This document shows, one piece after another, positions 52,180 through 59,799 of a stretch of DNA of 64,000 nt; position 1 is the first letter of the stretch; the number at the start of each line of letters is the position of its first letter. Origin of the DNA: CAVOJY01 sp963696405 (GTDB lineage: Bacteria > Chloroflexota > Limnocylindria > Limnocylindrales > CSP1-4); the NCBI GenBank assembly GCA_963696405.1, contig CAVOJY010000005.1, forward strand, positions 1 to 64,000, given 5' to 3'. Under the pieces are notes generated by a model. That model was given only the letters and a program-made list of their open reading frames with translations. It had not been told where the DNA came from and made no database searches. The translations under genes were made by a program, and so were the position numbers.

Positions 52180-53179
52180 TCAGGGCGCCCGGGCGGGCGG
52201 CGTGGGCGATCGCGTCCAGGACGCGCATGTTCGCCCGGCTCTCCTCCCACGGGTACGCGAGCGGGGCGCGCCCGGCGGCTGCATCGGCGAAATGCTCGAC
52301 CATGAGCTTGTACTCGTCGACCGCCGGCACGACCTCGCGCGTACCCCGCTCATCGTCGGGGCCGCGCACGGTCAGCTCGGCGTCCTTCTCCCAGGGAATG
52401 AACGCGTCGTGCGGCAGCTCGACGCTCCCGCGATCGCCGGTGACCGAGTACGTCTGGCGGAGGCCCGCAATGAAGCTCGCCTCGACCGTCGCGAGGGCGT
52501 CGTCGCCGAAGCGGAGAGTTGCGATGGTCGCGAGGTCGGCGCCCCCGGGGTGGTAGGTGGCCATGGCCTGCACCTCGGTCGGCTCGGCGCCGAGCAGCCA
52601 GCGGGCCACGCTGACCCCGTAGCAGCCCAGGTCGAGGAGGGCGCCCCCGCCCATCTCCGGGCGCAGCCGCGGCGCTGTTCCGTCGGCCAGGACTTGCGGG
52701 TCCATCGCGAAGCAGAACGCGGTGTGGACGAGGCGCGGCCGGCCGATGGCGCCGGACGTGACGAGGTCGCGGACCCGGCGGCTGCGGGGATGGAAGCGGT
52801 ACATGAACGCCTCCATGAGGAGCCGACCGTGGCGATCCGCGGCCGCGCCCATCTCCGCCGCCTCCGCGGCGCTGCAGGCCAGCGGTTTCTCGCAGAGGAC
52901 GTGCTTCCCGGCCGCGAGCGCCTCCAGCGTCCACGGTCGGTGCAGGTGGTTCGGGAGCGGGATGTAGACGGCGTCCACATCAGGGTCCGCAAGAACGGCC
53001 TCGTAGGCGTCGTGGAGCCGCGGGATGGCGTGCGCCTCGGCGGTGACCCGGGCCGCTTCCGGCGATCGGCTCCCCAGGGCGAGGACCTCGCCGTTCGACG
53101 ACGACTGGATGGCCGGGATGACGCACCGCCGAGCGATCGTCGCGTTTCCCAGCACGCCCCACCGTAGGCGACTACCCAC
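52151..53179 (-). CDS. Gfo/Idh/MocA family NAD(P)-dependent oxidoreductase
   Basis: Enzyme of 342 residues acting on a sugar, cyclitol or related alcohol. The Rossmann start is RLRWGVLGNATIARRC, the conserved EKPLACSAAEA holds the catalytic lysine, and the second domain begins with MEAFMYRFHP. GTG 53179 is chosen because it keeps the complete Rossmann strand. It follows the ThuA-like/Gfo fusion gene by 11 bases on the same strand. Its last 29 bases overlap the convergent ATPase gene. Confidence 0.88.
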   Translation of the reverse strand: MGSRLRWGVLGNATIARRCVIPAIQSSSNGEVLALGSRSPEAARVTAEAHAIPRLHDAYEAVLADPDVDAVYIPLPNHLHRPWTLEALAAGKHVLCEKPLACSAAEAAEMGAAADRHGRLLMEAFMYRFHPRSRRVRDLVTSGAIGRPRLVHTAFCFAMDPQVLADGTAPRLRPEMGGGALLDLGCYGVSVARWLLGAEPTEVQAMATYHPGGADLATIATLRFGDDALATVEASFIAGLRQTYSVTGDRGSVELPHDAFIPWEKDAELTVRGPDDERGTREVVPAVDEYKLMVEHFADAAAGRAPLAYPWEESRANMRVLDAIAHAARPGALIRPSGSGGA

Positions 53180-53190
53180 GCCTGGACCGA

Positions 53191-54885
53191 TCAGCCATCG
53201 ATCGCCTCCGCCGCCCCTCCCCTGGCGGCGGAGCGGGCGGCCGCCTCGAGGATGGCGACCACCTTCATCGAGTCCTCGAGCGGCGCCACGAGCGGCTCGC
53301 CGGTGAGCAGGTGGTCGGCGAGGTTCCGGTGGAAGCCGTGTGGCTCGCGGGTCGGCACGGCCAGCTCCTGGGCCAGCAGCTGCCCCGACGCGTGCCGGCG
53401 GTACAGCCGCAGGTCGGGAGGTACCTCCGTGGCCGGGTAGTCGTGGCGGTGGTAGTAGGCGAGCGGGTCCGGCTCGTAGGAGATCTCGTCGCGCCAGTTC
53501 CCGACAATCGCTCCGGCGGTGCCAAGCACGTACCACTTCGGCTTGCGAACCGCGGCGATGTCCGAGTGGAGGAACTCGGCCTCCTGCCCGCCGGCGAACC
53601 GGATCCCGATCCGCTCCTGGTCGGCGTTCGTGACGTCGTGCCAGACGCGCTTGTGGGCGGTCCCGGTGACGCCGACGATCCGCTCGGGGATAAGGCCGAC
53701 GATCCAGTCGAGGTAGTGGGCCCCCCAGTCATAGGCTGTGCCCCCGGAAACCGGGGCGTGGGAATGCCACTGCCCGCAGGGGTGCGAGAACCCGCCGACG
53801 AACGTCTCGAGGTAGAAGAGGTCGCCGAGGAGGCCCTCATCACGGGCCGTCCGGATGGCCCGGTAGTCCACGTCCCAGCGGCGGTTCTGGTGACACCCAA
53901 GGTGCAGGCCGCGCGCGGTCGCCTCGGTCGCCATGGCGTCCGTCTCGGCGGTCGTCAGGGCGAGGGGCTTCTCGCAGATCACGTGCTTGCCGGCGGCGAG
54001 CATCCGGAGCGCCAGCCGAGCATGGCTGTCCGGTGGGGTCGTCACGATGACGAGGTCGATCTCCGGGTGACTGGCGATCCCTTCACCCGAGGCGAGGACC
54101 TGGATCCCCGGGTAGTCGCGTTCGGCCTGAGCCTGACGTTCGCGGTCGAGGTCGGCGACGACGCGCAGCTCGAGCCCCGGCGTGGCGCTGACGCCGTCCC
54201 CGTGGACCCGGCCGACCGACGGCGGGTATCCGAGCAGGCCCACCCGAAGAGGCGCCGGTTCGAGAGCCTGGCCGGCCAGCGCCCGCAGCACCCGGTAGAG
54301 GAGCTGCTGGACGTCGAGGCTCTCGAGGCCACTGAGGGTGGTGCAGGCCGCCTGCCCGTCCCCGACCGCCCGCCGCACGAGCACCGGCAGGCGGCGGTAC
54401 TGCCAGTCGGCGCGGGCCACGACCTCGACGTCACCGGCGACGGTCTCGTCGAACGCCCGGAACGGCCCCGGGATGTAGATCTCGTCCGGCAGGCGGACAA
54501 CCAGCAAATCGGCCGGGCTCGCGAGCCGCACCCGCACCTCGGTGGCGGGCAGCAGGGGAGCCGGCTGCACGCCCAGGAGCGACGGGAGCCGGTCCTCGCG
54601 CTCATCGACGAACGCGAGCCACCCGCCACCGGCGCGGACGAACCGCTCGACCGCCGAGAGCGCCGGCTCGTCGAGGTCGCCACCGCCGGTCACGACGACA
54701 TCCGCACCGCCGAGATCCTCGGGCAGCTCGGCCCGCCAGTCGACGTGGACGTGGGGCATCGACGACCAGTACGCGGCCGGCGCCCCCAGCCCGCCGGGAT
54801 CGTCCGGTGACCGCCCCCCGCCCTGCGGGCCGAAGCCCGGCCGCGCGGGGACGACGAGGACCTTGATCGGCAGATGGGCCTTCAT
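53191..54885 (-). CDS. Fusion of a ThuA/glutamine-amidotransferase-like domain and a Gfo/Idh/MocA oxidoreductase
   Basis: Protein of 564 residues with an intact frame. Residues 1-210 resemble the ThuA (class I glutamine-amidotransferase-like) fold: IKVLVVPARPGFGP, GADVVVTGGGDLDE, AVERFVRAGGGWLAFVDE and a final VGDGQAACTTLSGLE. The rest is an oxidoreductase: LRVGLLGYPPSVGRVHGDGV (variant nucleotide loop), GKHVICEKPLALTTAET with the catalytic lysine, and HCGQ-like motif PCGQWHSHAPVSGG. ThuA and Gfo genes are frequently neighbours in trehalose or glucoside oxidation operons. The fusion implies that they work together on one 3-keto-sugar-type substrate. ATG 54885 has no clear ribosome site. Confidence 0.82.
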   Translation of the reverse strand: MKAHLPIKVLVVPARPGFGPQGGGRSPDDPGGLGAPAAYWSSMPHVHVDWRAELPEDLGGADVVVTGGGDLDEPALSAVERFVRAGGGWLAFVDEREDRLPSLLGVQPAPLLPATEVRVRLASPADLLVVRLPDEIYIPGPFRAFDETVAGDVEVVARADWQYRRLPVLVRRAVGDGQAACTTLSGLESLDVQQLLYRVLRALAGQALEPAPLRVGLLGYPPSVGRVHGDGVSATPGLELRVVADLDRERQAQAERDYPGIQVLASGEGIASHPEIDLVIVTTPPDSHARLALRMLAAGKHVICEKPLALTTAETDAMATEATARGLHLGCHQNRRWDVDYRAIRTARDEGLLGDLFYLETFVGGFSHPCGQWHSHAPVSGGTAYDWGAHYLDWIVGLIPERIVGVTGTAHKRVWHDVTNADQERIGIRFAGGQEAEFLHSDIAAVRKPKWYVLGTAGAIVGNWRDEISYEPDPLAYYHRHDYPATEVPPDLRLYRRHASGQLLAQELAVPTREPHGFHRNLADHLLTGEPLVAPLEDSMKVVAILEAAARSAARGGAAEAIDG

Positions 54886-54907
54886 GCCGAGTGCAGCATG
54901 CCTCGCC

Positions 54908-55990
54908 TCACGGCGTTGCGCCAGCGGCGAGCGGCTTTCGGTACACCGTGGAGGTCTTCTCGACCACGAACCCCACGCGCTCGTAGATGCCGAGGGCGCC
55001 GGAGAGGTTCTCCGAATCGACGCCGAGTGCAGCGCTGGTCATGCCCCGCCCCCGCAGCAGGCGCAGACTCTCGACGAGCAGCGCACGGCCGAGCCCCCGG
55101 CGCCGCCACGGGCGCCGGACCGCGAGGCTGTCGACCCAGAAGCGCTGCCGGCCGAACGCCTCGTTGTCGGCAGCGTAGATCGTGTTGATCGCGACACCTG
55201 CGGGGTCGTCGCCGTCCCAGGCCACGACCCAGAGCCCGATATCCGTGTCAGGGGCCGCCATCAGCGCGGCGCGATCCTGCTCCGTGGCCTCACGGTGTCC
55301 CCAGTGGTCGCGGAACGCCTCGTTATCCGCGTCCAGGATCCGATCGACGTCCTCGCCGCGAACCGGCCTGATCTCGAGACCGTCGGGCAGCGGTGCCTCG
55401 GGAAGGCTGTCGAGAGCCGGCCGCAGCATGTCGAAGAAGTAGCGCGCCGGTGTGTAGCCCTCCGAGCGGAGGAGCGCGTGCGCCCCCAGCTCTTCCTGCA
55501 TCGCCCAGGAGTCGAAGATGAGCGGTCGATCCGCCGGCTGGCCCGGGGCGAGAGCCCGCAGGTGCTCCTCGTTCCAGCGGAGCATGGCGCGTCCAAGCCC
55601 GCGACGGCGATGCGCCGGGGTCACGTGGCCCCGGTGCCCGTACGTTCGCTCTCCGGCGGAACGCTCCACGCTCCCGGTCCGGCTGTACGCGATCATCCGC
55701 CCGTCTGCGTCGGCGACGAGGACGTCGCGGAGAGGATCGCAGTCGACGGGGTGGTCGTACTCGGCCGCGTGCTGCTCGAGGGTCACGACTTCGTCCACGC
55801 CGTCCTCGTGGTAGGCGGCGTTGATCACCTCTACCATACCGGCGTAGTCGGCACTCCCGGCAAAGAGCCGGAAACGCAGTCCCGGGATGGGGGGCGCGTC
55901 CGCGACGTGCACGGCGGGTGCGCTGGACGCAATGCTGCTGGTCAGCGGCGCAGATGCATGATCGCGCATGTTCATCGGTGTCATTGTCAT
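54908..55990 (-). CDS. Tandem GNAT acetyltransferase (mycothiol-synthase-like architecture)
   Basis: The 360-residue protein contains two GNAT domains. The first has the acetyl-CoA loop HVTPAHRRRGLGRAML, the second VRRPWRRRGLGRALLV followed by LGVDSENLSGALGIYERVGF. Both pyrophosphate loops are complete. Two tandem GNATs are known from mycothiol synthase and other acetyltransferases. The substrate is unknown. ATG 55990 overlaps the RsgA stop (ATGA) and has GAGGA in front. Confidence 0.85.
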   Translation of the reverse strand: MTMTPMNMRDHASAPLTSSIASSAPAVHVADAPPIPGLRFRLFAGSADYAGMVEVINAAYHEDGVDEVVTLEQHAAEYDHPVDCDPLRDVLVADADGRMIAYSRTGSVERSAGERTYGHRGHVTPAHRRRGLGRAMLRWNEEHLRALAPGQPADRPLIFDSWAMQEELGAHALLRSEGYTPARYFFDMLRPALDSLPEAPLPDGLEIRPVRGEDVDRILDADNEAFRDHWGHREATEQDRAALMAAPDTDIGLWVVAWDGDDPAGVAINTIYAADNEAFGRQRFWVDSLAVRRPWRRRGLGRALLVESLRLLRGRGMTSAALGVDSENLSGALGIYERVGFVVEKTSTVYRKPLAAGATP

Positions 55991-57222
55991 TCCTCGTCGT
56001 GATCGACGCTGCGTACGTCACGCCGGTTCAGGAGTGCCTGCGCGTTGCCCTTCCCGGCGGCCTGGATCTCCTTCGTTCTCTGGCGGTACGAGCGGCCGAC
56101 GCGGCGCTCCTCGGCCCGGGAACCTGGCGAGCGCCGCTGCTCGAGCGCCGCCAGCTCCCGCAGGAGCTTCCGGTAGCTGCCGAGGCGGGCGGACGTCAGC
56201 GTGCCGTCCCGCAGGGCGGAAGCGACCGCGCAACCGGGCTCGTCCTCGTGACGGCAGTCGCCGAACCGGCAGGATCGGGCCAGCTCGGCGACTTCGGCGA
56301 AGACGTCATCCACGCCGCCCTCGGCCTCCCAGAGCCCGACCTCGCGGAGCCCCGGGGTGTCGATGACGAGGGCGCCGCCCGGAAGCTCGATCAGCTCGCG
56401 GCGCATGGTGGTGTGGCGGCCCCGGCCGTCGCCGGACCGCACCTCGCGGACGGCCTGCCGCTCGTACCCCAGGAGCGCGTTGATGAGGGTGGACTTGCCC
56501 ACCCCTGACGAGCCGAGCAGGGCCACGGTCCGGCCGGGCGGCAGGTACGGCCCGAGGGCACCCAGGCCGGTCCGGGCGAGCGCGCTCACCGCGTGCACCG
56601 CCACGCCTGGATCGAGCGCGCCGGCGACCGCGCACCTCCCAGGCACGTCGTCGCAGAGGTCCGCCTTGGTGAGGACGATGACGGGATCCGCGCCGCTTGC
56701 CCGGGCGAGCGCGAGGTACCGCTCCAGGCGGCGCGGACTGAAGTCGCGATCGAGGCCGTTGACGAGAAACACGGTGTCCACGTTCGCGGCCACGACCTGG
56801 TCGTCAGGAACCTTCCCCGGCGCCTTCCGGGCGAACCGGCTCGTTCGCGGCAGCACGGCGTGGATGGTCGCCCCGTCGGGCCGGACCTCCAGGGCGACCC
56901 AGTCCCCCACCGCGGGGAAGGCGTCGGGGGCGCTGGCCTCGTGGCGGAAGCGGCCCGAGAGGGCCGCTTGCAGGTCGGCCGCATCCAAGTCGGCCGCATT
57001 CAGACCGGCCGAATTCGGGTCGCTGACATCCAGGCAGCCGGCAACCGGGACTCCGGCAACCGGGTCGGCACCGGCGAGCCGGACCGCCCAGGAACCGCGG
57101 TTGACGATGGTCACGCGGCCCGGCTGCAGCCCGGCGTCCCGGTACGGCCTGAACGTCGTCTCGAGCGACGGGGTCCAGCCGTACCGTTCGAAACTCGCAT
57201 TGGGATCCACGGGGGTCTCCAT
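55987..57222 (-). CDS. rsgA: Ribosome small-subunit maturation GTPase RsgA
   Basis: Circularly permuted GTPase of 411 residues that acts late in 30S assembly. The order G4 (TKADLCDD), G1 (LLGSSGVGKSTLINAL), G3 (DTPG) and the C-terminal zinc knuckle CRFGDCRHEDEPGCAV is that of RsgA. An OB-type domain precedes, here with an inserted pentapeptide-like stretch (AGLNAADLDAADLQAA, about residues 75-95). Start choice is ATG 57222; ATG 57252 would overlap the stop of the upstream small gene (TGATG) and suggests coupling. A TACCCT box lies 10 bases before 57222. The gene is the second in a unit of small gene, rsgA and GNAT. Confidence 0.9.
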   Translation of the reverse strand: METPVDPNASFERYGWTPSLETTFRPYRDAGLQPGRVTIVNRGSWAVRLAGADPVAGVPVAGCLDVSDPNSAGLNAADLDAADLQAALSGRFRHEASAPDAFPAVGDWVALEVRPDGATIHAVLPRTSRFARKAPGKVPDDQVVAANVDTVFLVNGLDRDFSPRRLERYLALARASGADPVIVLTKADLCDDVPGRCAVAGALDPGVAVHAVSALARTGLGALGPYLPPGRTVALLGSSGVGKSTLINALLGYERQAVREVRSGDGRGRHTTMRRELIELPGGALVIDTPGLREVGLWEAEGGVDDVFAEVAELARSCRFGDCRHEDEPGCAVASALRDGTLTSARLGSYRKLLRELAALEQRRSPGSRAEERRVGRSYRQRTKEIQAAGKGNAQALLNRRDVRSVDHDEE

Positions 57223-57251
57223 CGATGCAGGGAGGGTAGCTCGGCCCTGCA

Positions 57252-57449
57252 TCAGGACCGAGCCGGTTCGGGTGACGGGTCCGCCGCCAGCCGCGAGCCG
57301 ATCCGCACCAGCGACCGGCCGACGACGCGGCGGACGATCCAGGGAGACCGCTGCCGCGCCGCGTGGGCACGATGCGCGGCGTGGCGCATGTCGCGCTCGC
57401 GGTCGGACAGGGCAGCCCACGCCAGGTGGTTCCTGCTCGGCACGAACAT
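57252..57449 (-). CDS. Small basic protein of unknown function with an ideal ribosome-binding site
   Basis: The 65-residue frame starts at ATG 57449, 10 bases after the core of AAAGGAGGTGA, a perfect match to the anti-Shine-Dalgarno sequence and unusual for this window. The protein is strongly basic (MFVPSRNHLAWAALSDRERD, then RHAAHRAHAARQRS), without a membrane segment. Its stop overlaps an alternative rsgA start (TGATG). I recognise no family. It lies behind a long structured leader with a terminator-like hairpin, so its translation or transcription may be regulated. Confidence 0.55.
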   Translation of the reverse strand: MFVPSRNHLAWAALSDRERDMRHAAHRAHAARQRSPWIVRRVVGRSLVRIGSRLAADPSPEPARS

Positions 57450-57528
57450 GACTTCCTCACCTCCTTTCTCTCGCCGGCGGCCCGCTTCCGATCAGGCCCT
57501 CCGGCAGGCACCGGACCGCAGACGAAAC

Positions 57529-57574
57529 AGCCCACGGACAGGTGGACGTCGGGCACGTCACGGGCCCGTGGGCT
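57529..57574 (-). promoter_or_regulatory. Second hairpin of the leader
   Basis: On the minus strand AGCCCACGG pairs perfectly with CCGTGGGCT around a loop of 28 bases that itself folds (GTGACGT with ACGTCCAC, one bulge). It lies between the terminator-like hairpin and the strong ribosome site. Confidence 0.5.
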
Positions 57575-57618
57575 CTCGATCGCGATGCGTGCGCGTGTCG
57601 GTGGCGCGTCGGCGCATC

Positions 57619-57650
57619 AAAAGAGCCGGGGCCCATCTGGCCCACGGCTC
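57619..57650 (-). terminator. Terminator-like hairpin with T-run in the leader
   Basis: On the minus strand GAGCCGTGGGCC and GGGCCCCGGCTC pair at 10 of 12 positions around a 4-base loop and are followed by TTTT. As it lies about 170 bases before the first gene of the transcript, it could act as an attenuator. Confidence 0.55.
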
Positions 57651-57832
57651 CGAGCGGCTCGTCAGGCGGCGTTACCGCCCCGCGCTACCCTGCGGTGGGC
57701 ACAGATCTCCCGAGGAATCCGCTGCCGGCAGTCGCCAGCAGGCAGATGCACCCTGGAACGAGGGTCCTCGAAAGCATCTGGTACCAGTACCTCCATGTCT
57801 CCGGCGCACTCCCAGGCGCGCAACGATGGCGG
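57619..57832 (-). promoter_or_regulatory. Unidentified structured 5' leader RNA
   Basis: From the promoter at 57861-57833 to the terminator-like hairpin the minus strand can form a long hairpin (57780-57743, outer stem CAGATGC/GCATCTG, inner stem ACCCT/AGGGT), a second one (57741-57722, CTGCTGGC/GCCGGCAG), and a third with a GNRA tetraloop (57679-57668, GGCG GTAA CGCC). This order of stems ending in a terminator is what a riboswitch or other attenuating leader looks like. It does not match any class that I can recognise. Confidence 0.5.
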
Positions 57833-57861
57833 AGTCTAGGGCCGGCGGCCGGGCCCGTCAA
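57833..57861 (-). promoter_or_regulatory. Sigma-70 promoter of the leader
   Basis: On the minus strand TTGACG, a 17-base spacer and TAGACT. The predicted start of transcription is near 57826. Confidence 0.65.
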
Positions 57862-58302
57862 CCATGAGCGGGGCAGTCAGCGTTTCGTGGAGGCCCAGAT
57901 CCCCGGTGCCTGGGTCTGCCGGGCGACGGCCCGCCGAACCAGGAGGTCCGGCAGACCATGTGCCAACCGGTGACCGCGAGGTGGTCCCTCGACGCACAAG
58001 GGTGGCTGCCACGGGCCGTGCCGGCGGCGTAGGTCGACGCTGCCGGGCGCCGGCGACCCCGGCACGGCCCAGGGGGAGGTCCGGTCGAGCGCGGTCGGGT
58101 TCGGCCGCAGCGTGTCAGGGGGCCCGATGGGGCCCAGGGGGCCGCCGCCCGGAAACGGCACGCCCCGGCGCTGCGGCCTGGGCCACTCTGGTGTGCGGGC
58201 GACTCCCACCAAGTGGGCGGGGCCGCAGCCACGGATGCGGGAGGCCCTGCCCGGCCGGACGGCCGGCGAGCCCGCGCCGGGTCGGCGGAGGGAATGCGGT
58301 TG

Positions 58303-58755
58303 TCAGCCCTTCACGCGCTCCCGGTCAATGGCCGCGATCTTCTCGACGCGAACCGCATGCCGGCCGCCGTCGAACCCGGCCGCGAGGAACTCCTCGACGC
58401 AGGCCCTTGCCACGGCGAGCCCGACGATGCGGGCTCCCATGGAGAGCGCGTTGCAGTCATTGTGCTCGCGACCCAGTCGGGCGGTCACCGGGTCGGCCGC
58501 TTCCACGCAGCGGACCCCGGGGACCTTGTTCGCGACAATCGCCTCGCCGGTGCCGCTGCCGCCAAGGACGATGGCGTAGTCGCAGTCGCCAGAGGCCACG
58601 GCACGAGCGGCCGGGGCCACGAAGTCCGGGTAGTCACAGCGCTCCTCGCTGTCCGTCCCGAAGTCCACGACCTCGTGGCCGAGCGCGGTGACCCACTCGA
58701 TGATCGGGCCCTTCAGGGGGAACCCGGCGTGGTCGGTGGCAATCGCGATGCGCAT
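58303..58755 (-). CDS. RpiB/LacAB-type sugar-phosphate isomerase, copy 2
   Basis: The 150-residue protein has the family start MRIAIATDHAGFPLKGPI and the ring-opening and phosphate-binding residues in GGSGTGEAIVANKVPGVR. The active-site cysteine of copy 1 (CCGTG) is replaced by glycine in LGGSGTG. The sub-group to which it belongs may use another residue or have a different substrate. The protein ends in the typical GGRHAVRVEKI. ATG 58755 is preceded by a TAGCCT box at 6 bases. It is divergent from thyX. Confidence 0.85.
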   Translation of the reverse strand: MRIAIATDHAGFPLKGPIIEWVTALGHEVVDFGTDSEERCDYPDFVAPAARAVASGDCDYAIVLGGSGTGEAIVANKVPGVRCVEAADPVTARLGREHNDCNALSMGARIVGLAVARACVEEFLAAGFDGGRHAVRVEKIAAIDRERVKG

Positions 58756-58761
58756 GGCCCG

Positions 58762-58767
58762 AGGCTA
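58762..58767 (-). promoter_or_regulatory. -10 box of the apparently leaderless second rpiB-like gene
   Basis: On the minus strand TAGCCT ends 6 bases before ATG 58755, without a Shine-Dalgarno. Confidence 0.55.
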
Positions 58768-58823
58768 GCATGAGCGGCCCCCCGGAGGCGCCCCCGGACG
58801 GAGTGCCGTACCCTACCGGAACG

Positions 58824-59771
58824 ATGGCGAACGAGCCCGTCCGCGGACAACCCGCGATCCCCCCCGCCCCCTCGGCCGCACCAGGGTCGTCGGCCGCACC
58901 AGGGTCGTCGGCCGCACCCGAGGGCGCGGCCACGCCGGCCGGCACGGGCGCGGCCACGCCGGCGGCTCGCCCATCTCCCCACAGCCGGGCGCTCGGTCTC
59001 CGCGCGGCCCTCCTCTTTCCCGACCGCGACATCGTCGAACGCTACTACCTGCCGGTCGTCTACACGGCGTGCCGAACGTGTTACAGCGAACTCGAGCCGG
59101 ACGAGATCTTCCGACGAGCGGTCAGCGGCCGGGTTGCCGTGGAGAAGCAGCAGGAGCTGGCGCGGCGGGTGATCGAGTCCGGGCACGGCTCGACCATCGA
59201 GCACATCGTGTTCACGTTCGGGATCTCGGGCGCGACGCGGACGCTCACCCACCAGTTGGTGCGGCATCGCGTCGGCATCGCCTTCGATCAGCAATCGCAG
59301 CGCTACGTCAACTTCCGGAGCCCGGCGTACGCCGTCCCGGCGACGGTCCAGGAGGCGCCCGGGGACCTGCGCGAACGGTACGTCGCCAGCATGGACGGGG
59401 CGCTCGGGCTCTATGGCGACCTTCTCGGCGCGGGTGTGCCGGGCGAGGATGCCCGCTTTGTCATGCCGAACGCGACACGTACGAACATCGTGATGACGGT
59501 GAACTTCCGCGAGCTCATCCACATGTCGGGCCTGCGCCTCTGCACGATGGCCCAGTGGGAGATCCGCCGGCTGTTCCAGCTGATCCGGCACGAGGTCTTC
59601 GGCGTCAGCCCGTTCCTTGGGTCGTTCCTCGCGCCGAAGTGCGTCCCCATGGGCTACTGCGACGAATCCGGCAACCGCGATGGGCACTGCCGAATCCGGC
59701 CGCATCGCGACGAGGTCCTGGCGGCGTGGGCCGAGAAGCGCGACGCGTCACGTCGCCCGGCGGCGGGCTGA
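58824..59771 (+). CDS. thyX: Flavin-dependent thymidylate synthase
   Basis: FAD-dependent enzyme that makes dTMP from dUMP with methylene-tetrahydrofolate and NADPH, replacing ThyA. The 315-residue form has ESGHGSTIEHIVFTF, the ThyX motif region VRHRVGIAFDQQSQRY (here RHR-X8-S, one residue longer than the usual RHR-X7-S), and a C-terminal HMSGLRLCTMAQWEIRR. The first 55 residues are a Pro/Ala/Ser-rich tail with short tandem repeats. ATG 58824 is chosen because a TACCCT box ends 9 bases before it and the earlier ATG at 58770 would leave only 14 bases to the divergent gene. Confidence 0.88.
   Translation: MANEPVRGQPAIPPAPSAAPGSSAAPGSSAAPEGAATPAGTGAATPAARPSPHSRALGLRAALLFPDRDIVERYYLPVVYTACRTCYSELEPDEIFRRAVSGRVAVEKQQELARRVIESGHGSTIEHIVFTFGISGATRTLTHQLVRHRVGIAFDQQSQRYVNFRSPAYAVPATVQEAPGDLRERYVASMDGALGLYGDLLGAGVPGEDARFVMPNATRTNIVMTVNFRELIHMSGLRLCTMAQWEIRRLFQLIRHEVFGVSPFLGSFLAPKCVPMGYCDESGNRDGHCRIRPHRDEVLAAWAEKRDASRRPAAG
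58875..58965. repeat. Short tandem repeats in the 5' part of thyX
   Basis: Two 18-base copies of GTCGTCGGCCGCACCAGG-type sequence, then two copies of a GGCGCGGCCACGCCGG-type unit, encode the Ala/Pro/Ser-rich N-terminal tail. Confidence 0.6.
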
Positions 59772-59799
59772 CGCCGGGACCGGCCGTCGGCCCCGGGTT

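Larger units (their letters stand above)
57450..58302 (-). other. Long non-coding region upstream of the small gene and rsgA
   Basis: 853 bases lie between the small gene and the second rpiB, all genes here being on the minus strand. From right to left they hold a GC-rich, featureless part (58302-57870), a sigma-70 promoter, a structured leader with a terminator-like hairpin, a second hairpin (57529-57574), and the strong ribosome site. I see no protein-coding frame of merit. Confidence 0.6.

Noticed and set aside
53155..53170. TANNNT box before an internal GTG in the first Gfo/Idh/MocA gene, which looked like another leaderless start.
   Set aside because: Starting there would remove the first strand of the Rossmann fold (RLRWG). 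GTG 53179 in an operon with the upstream gene is better.
57660..57700. Minus-strand words resembling a T-box (AGGGTAGCGCGG) or a segment of RNase P RNA (CAGGGT and GGTAACGCC).
   Set aside because: The T-box core needs AGGGTGGnACCGCG, and the TGGn is missing here. The RNase P landmarks GAGGAAAGTCC and ACAGAA are absent, and the leader is too short.
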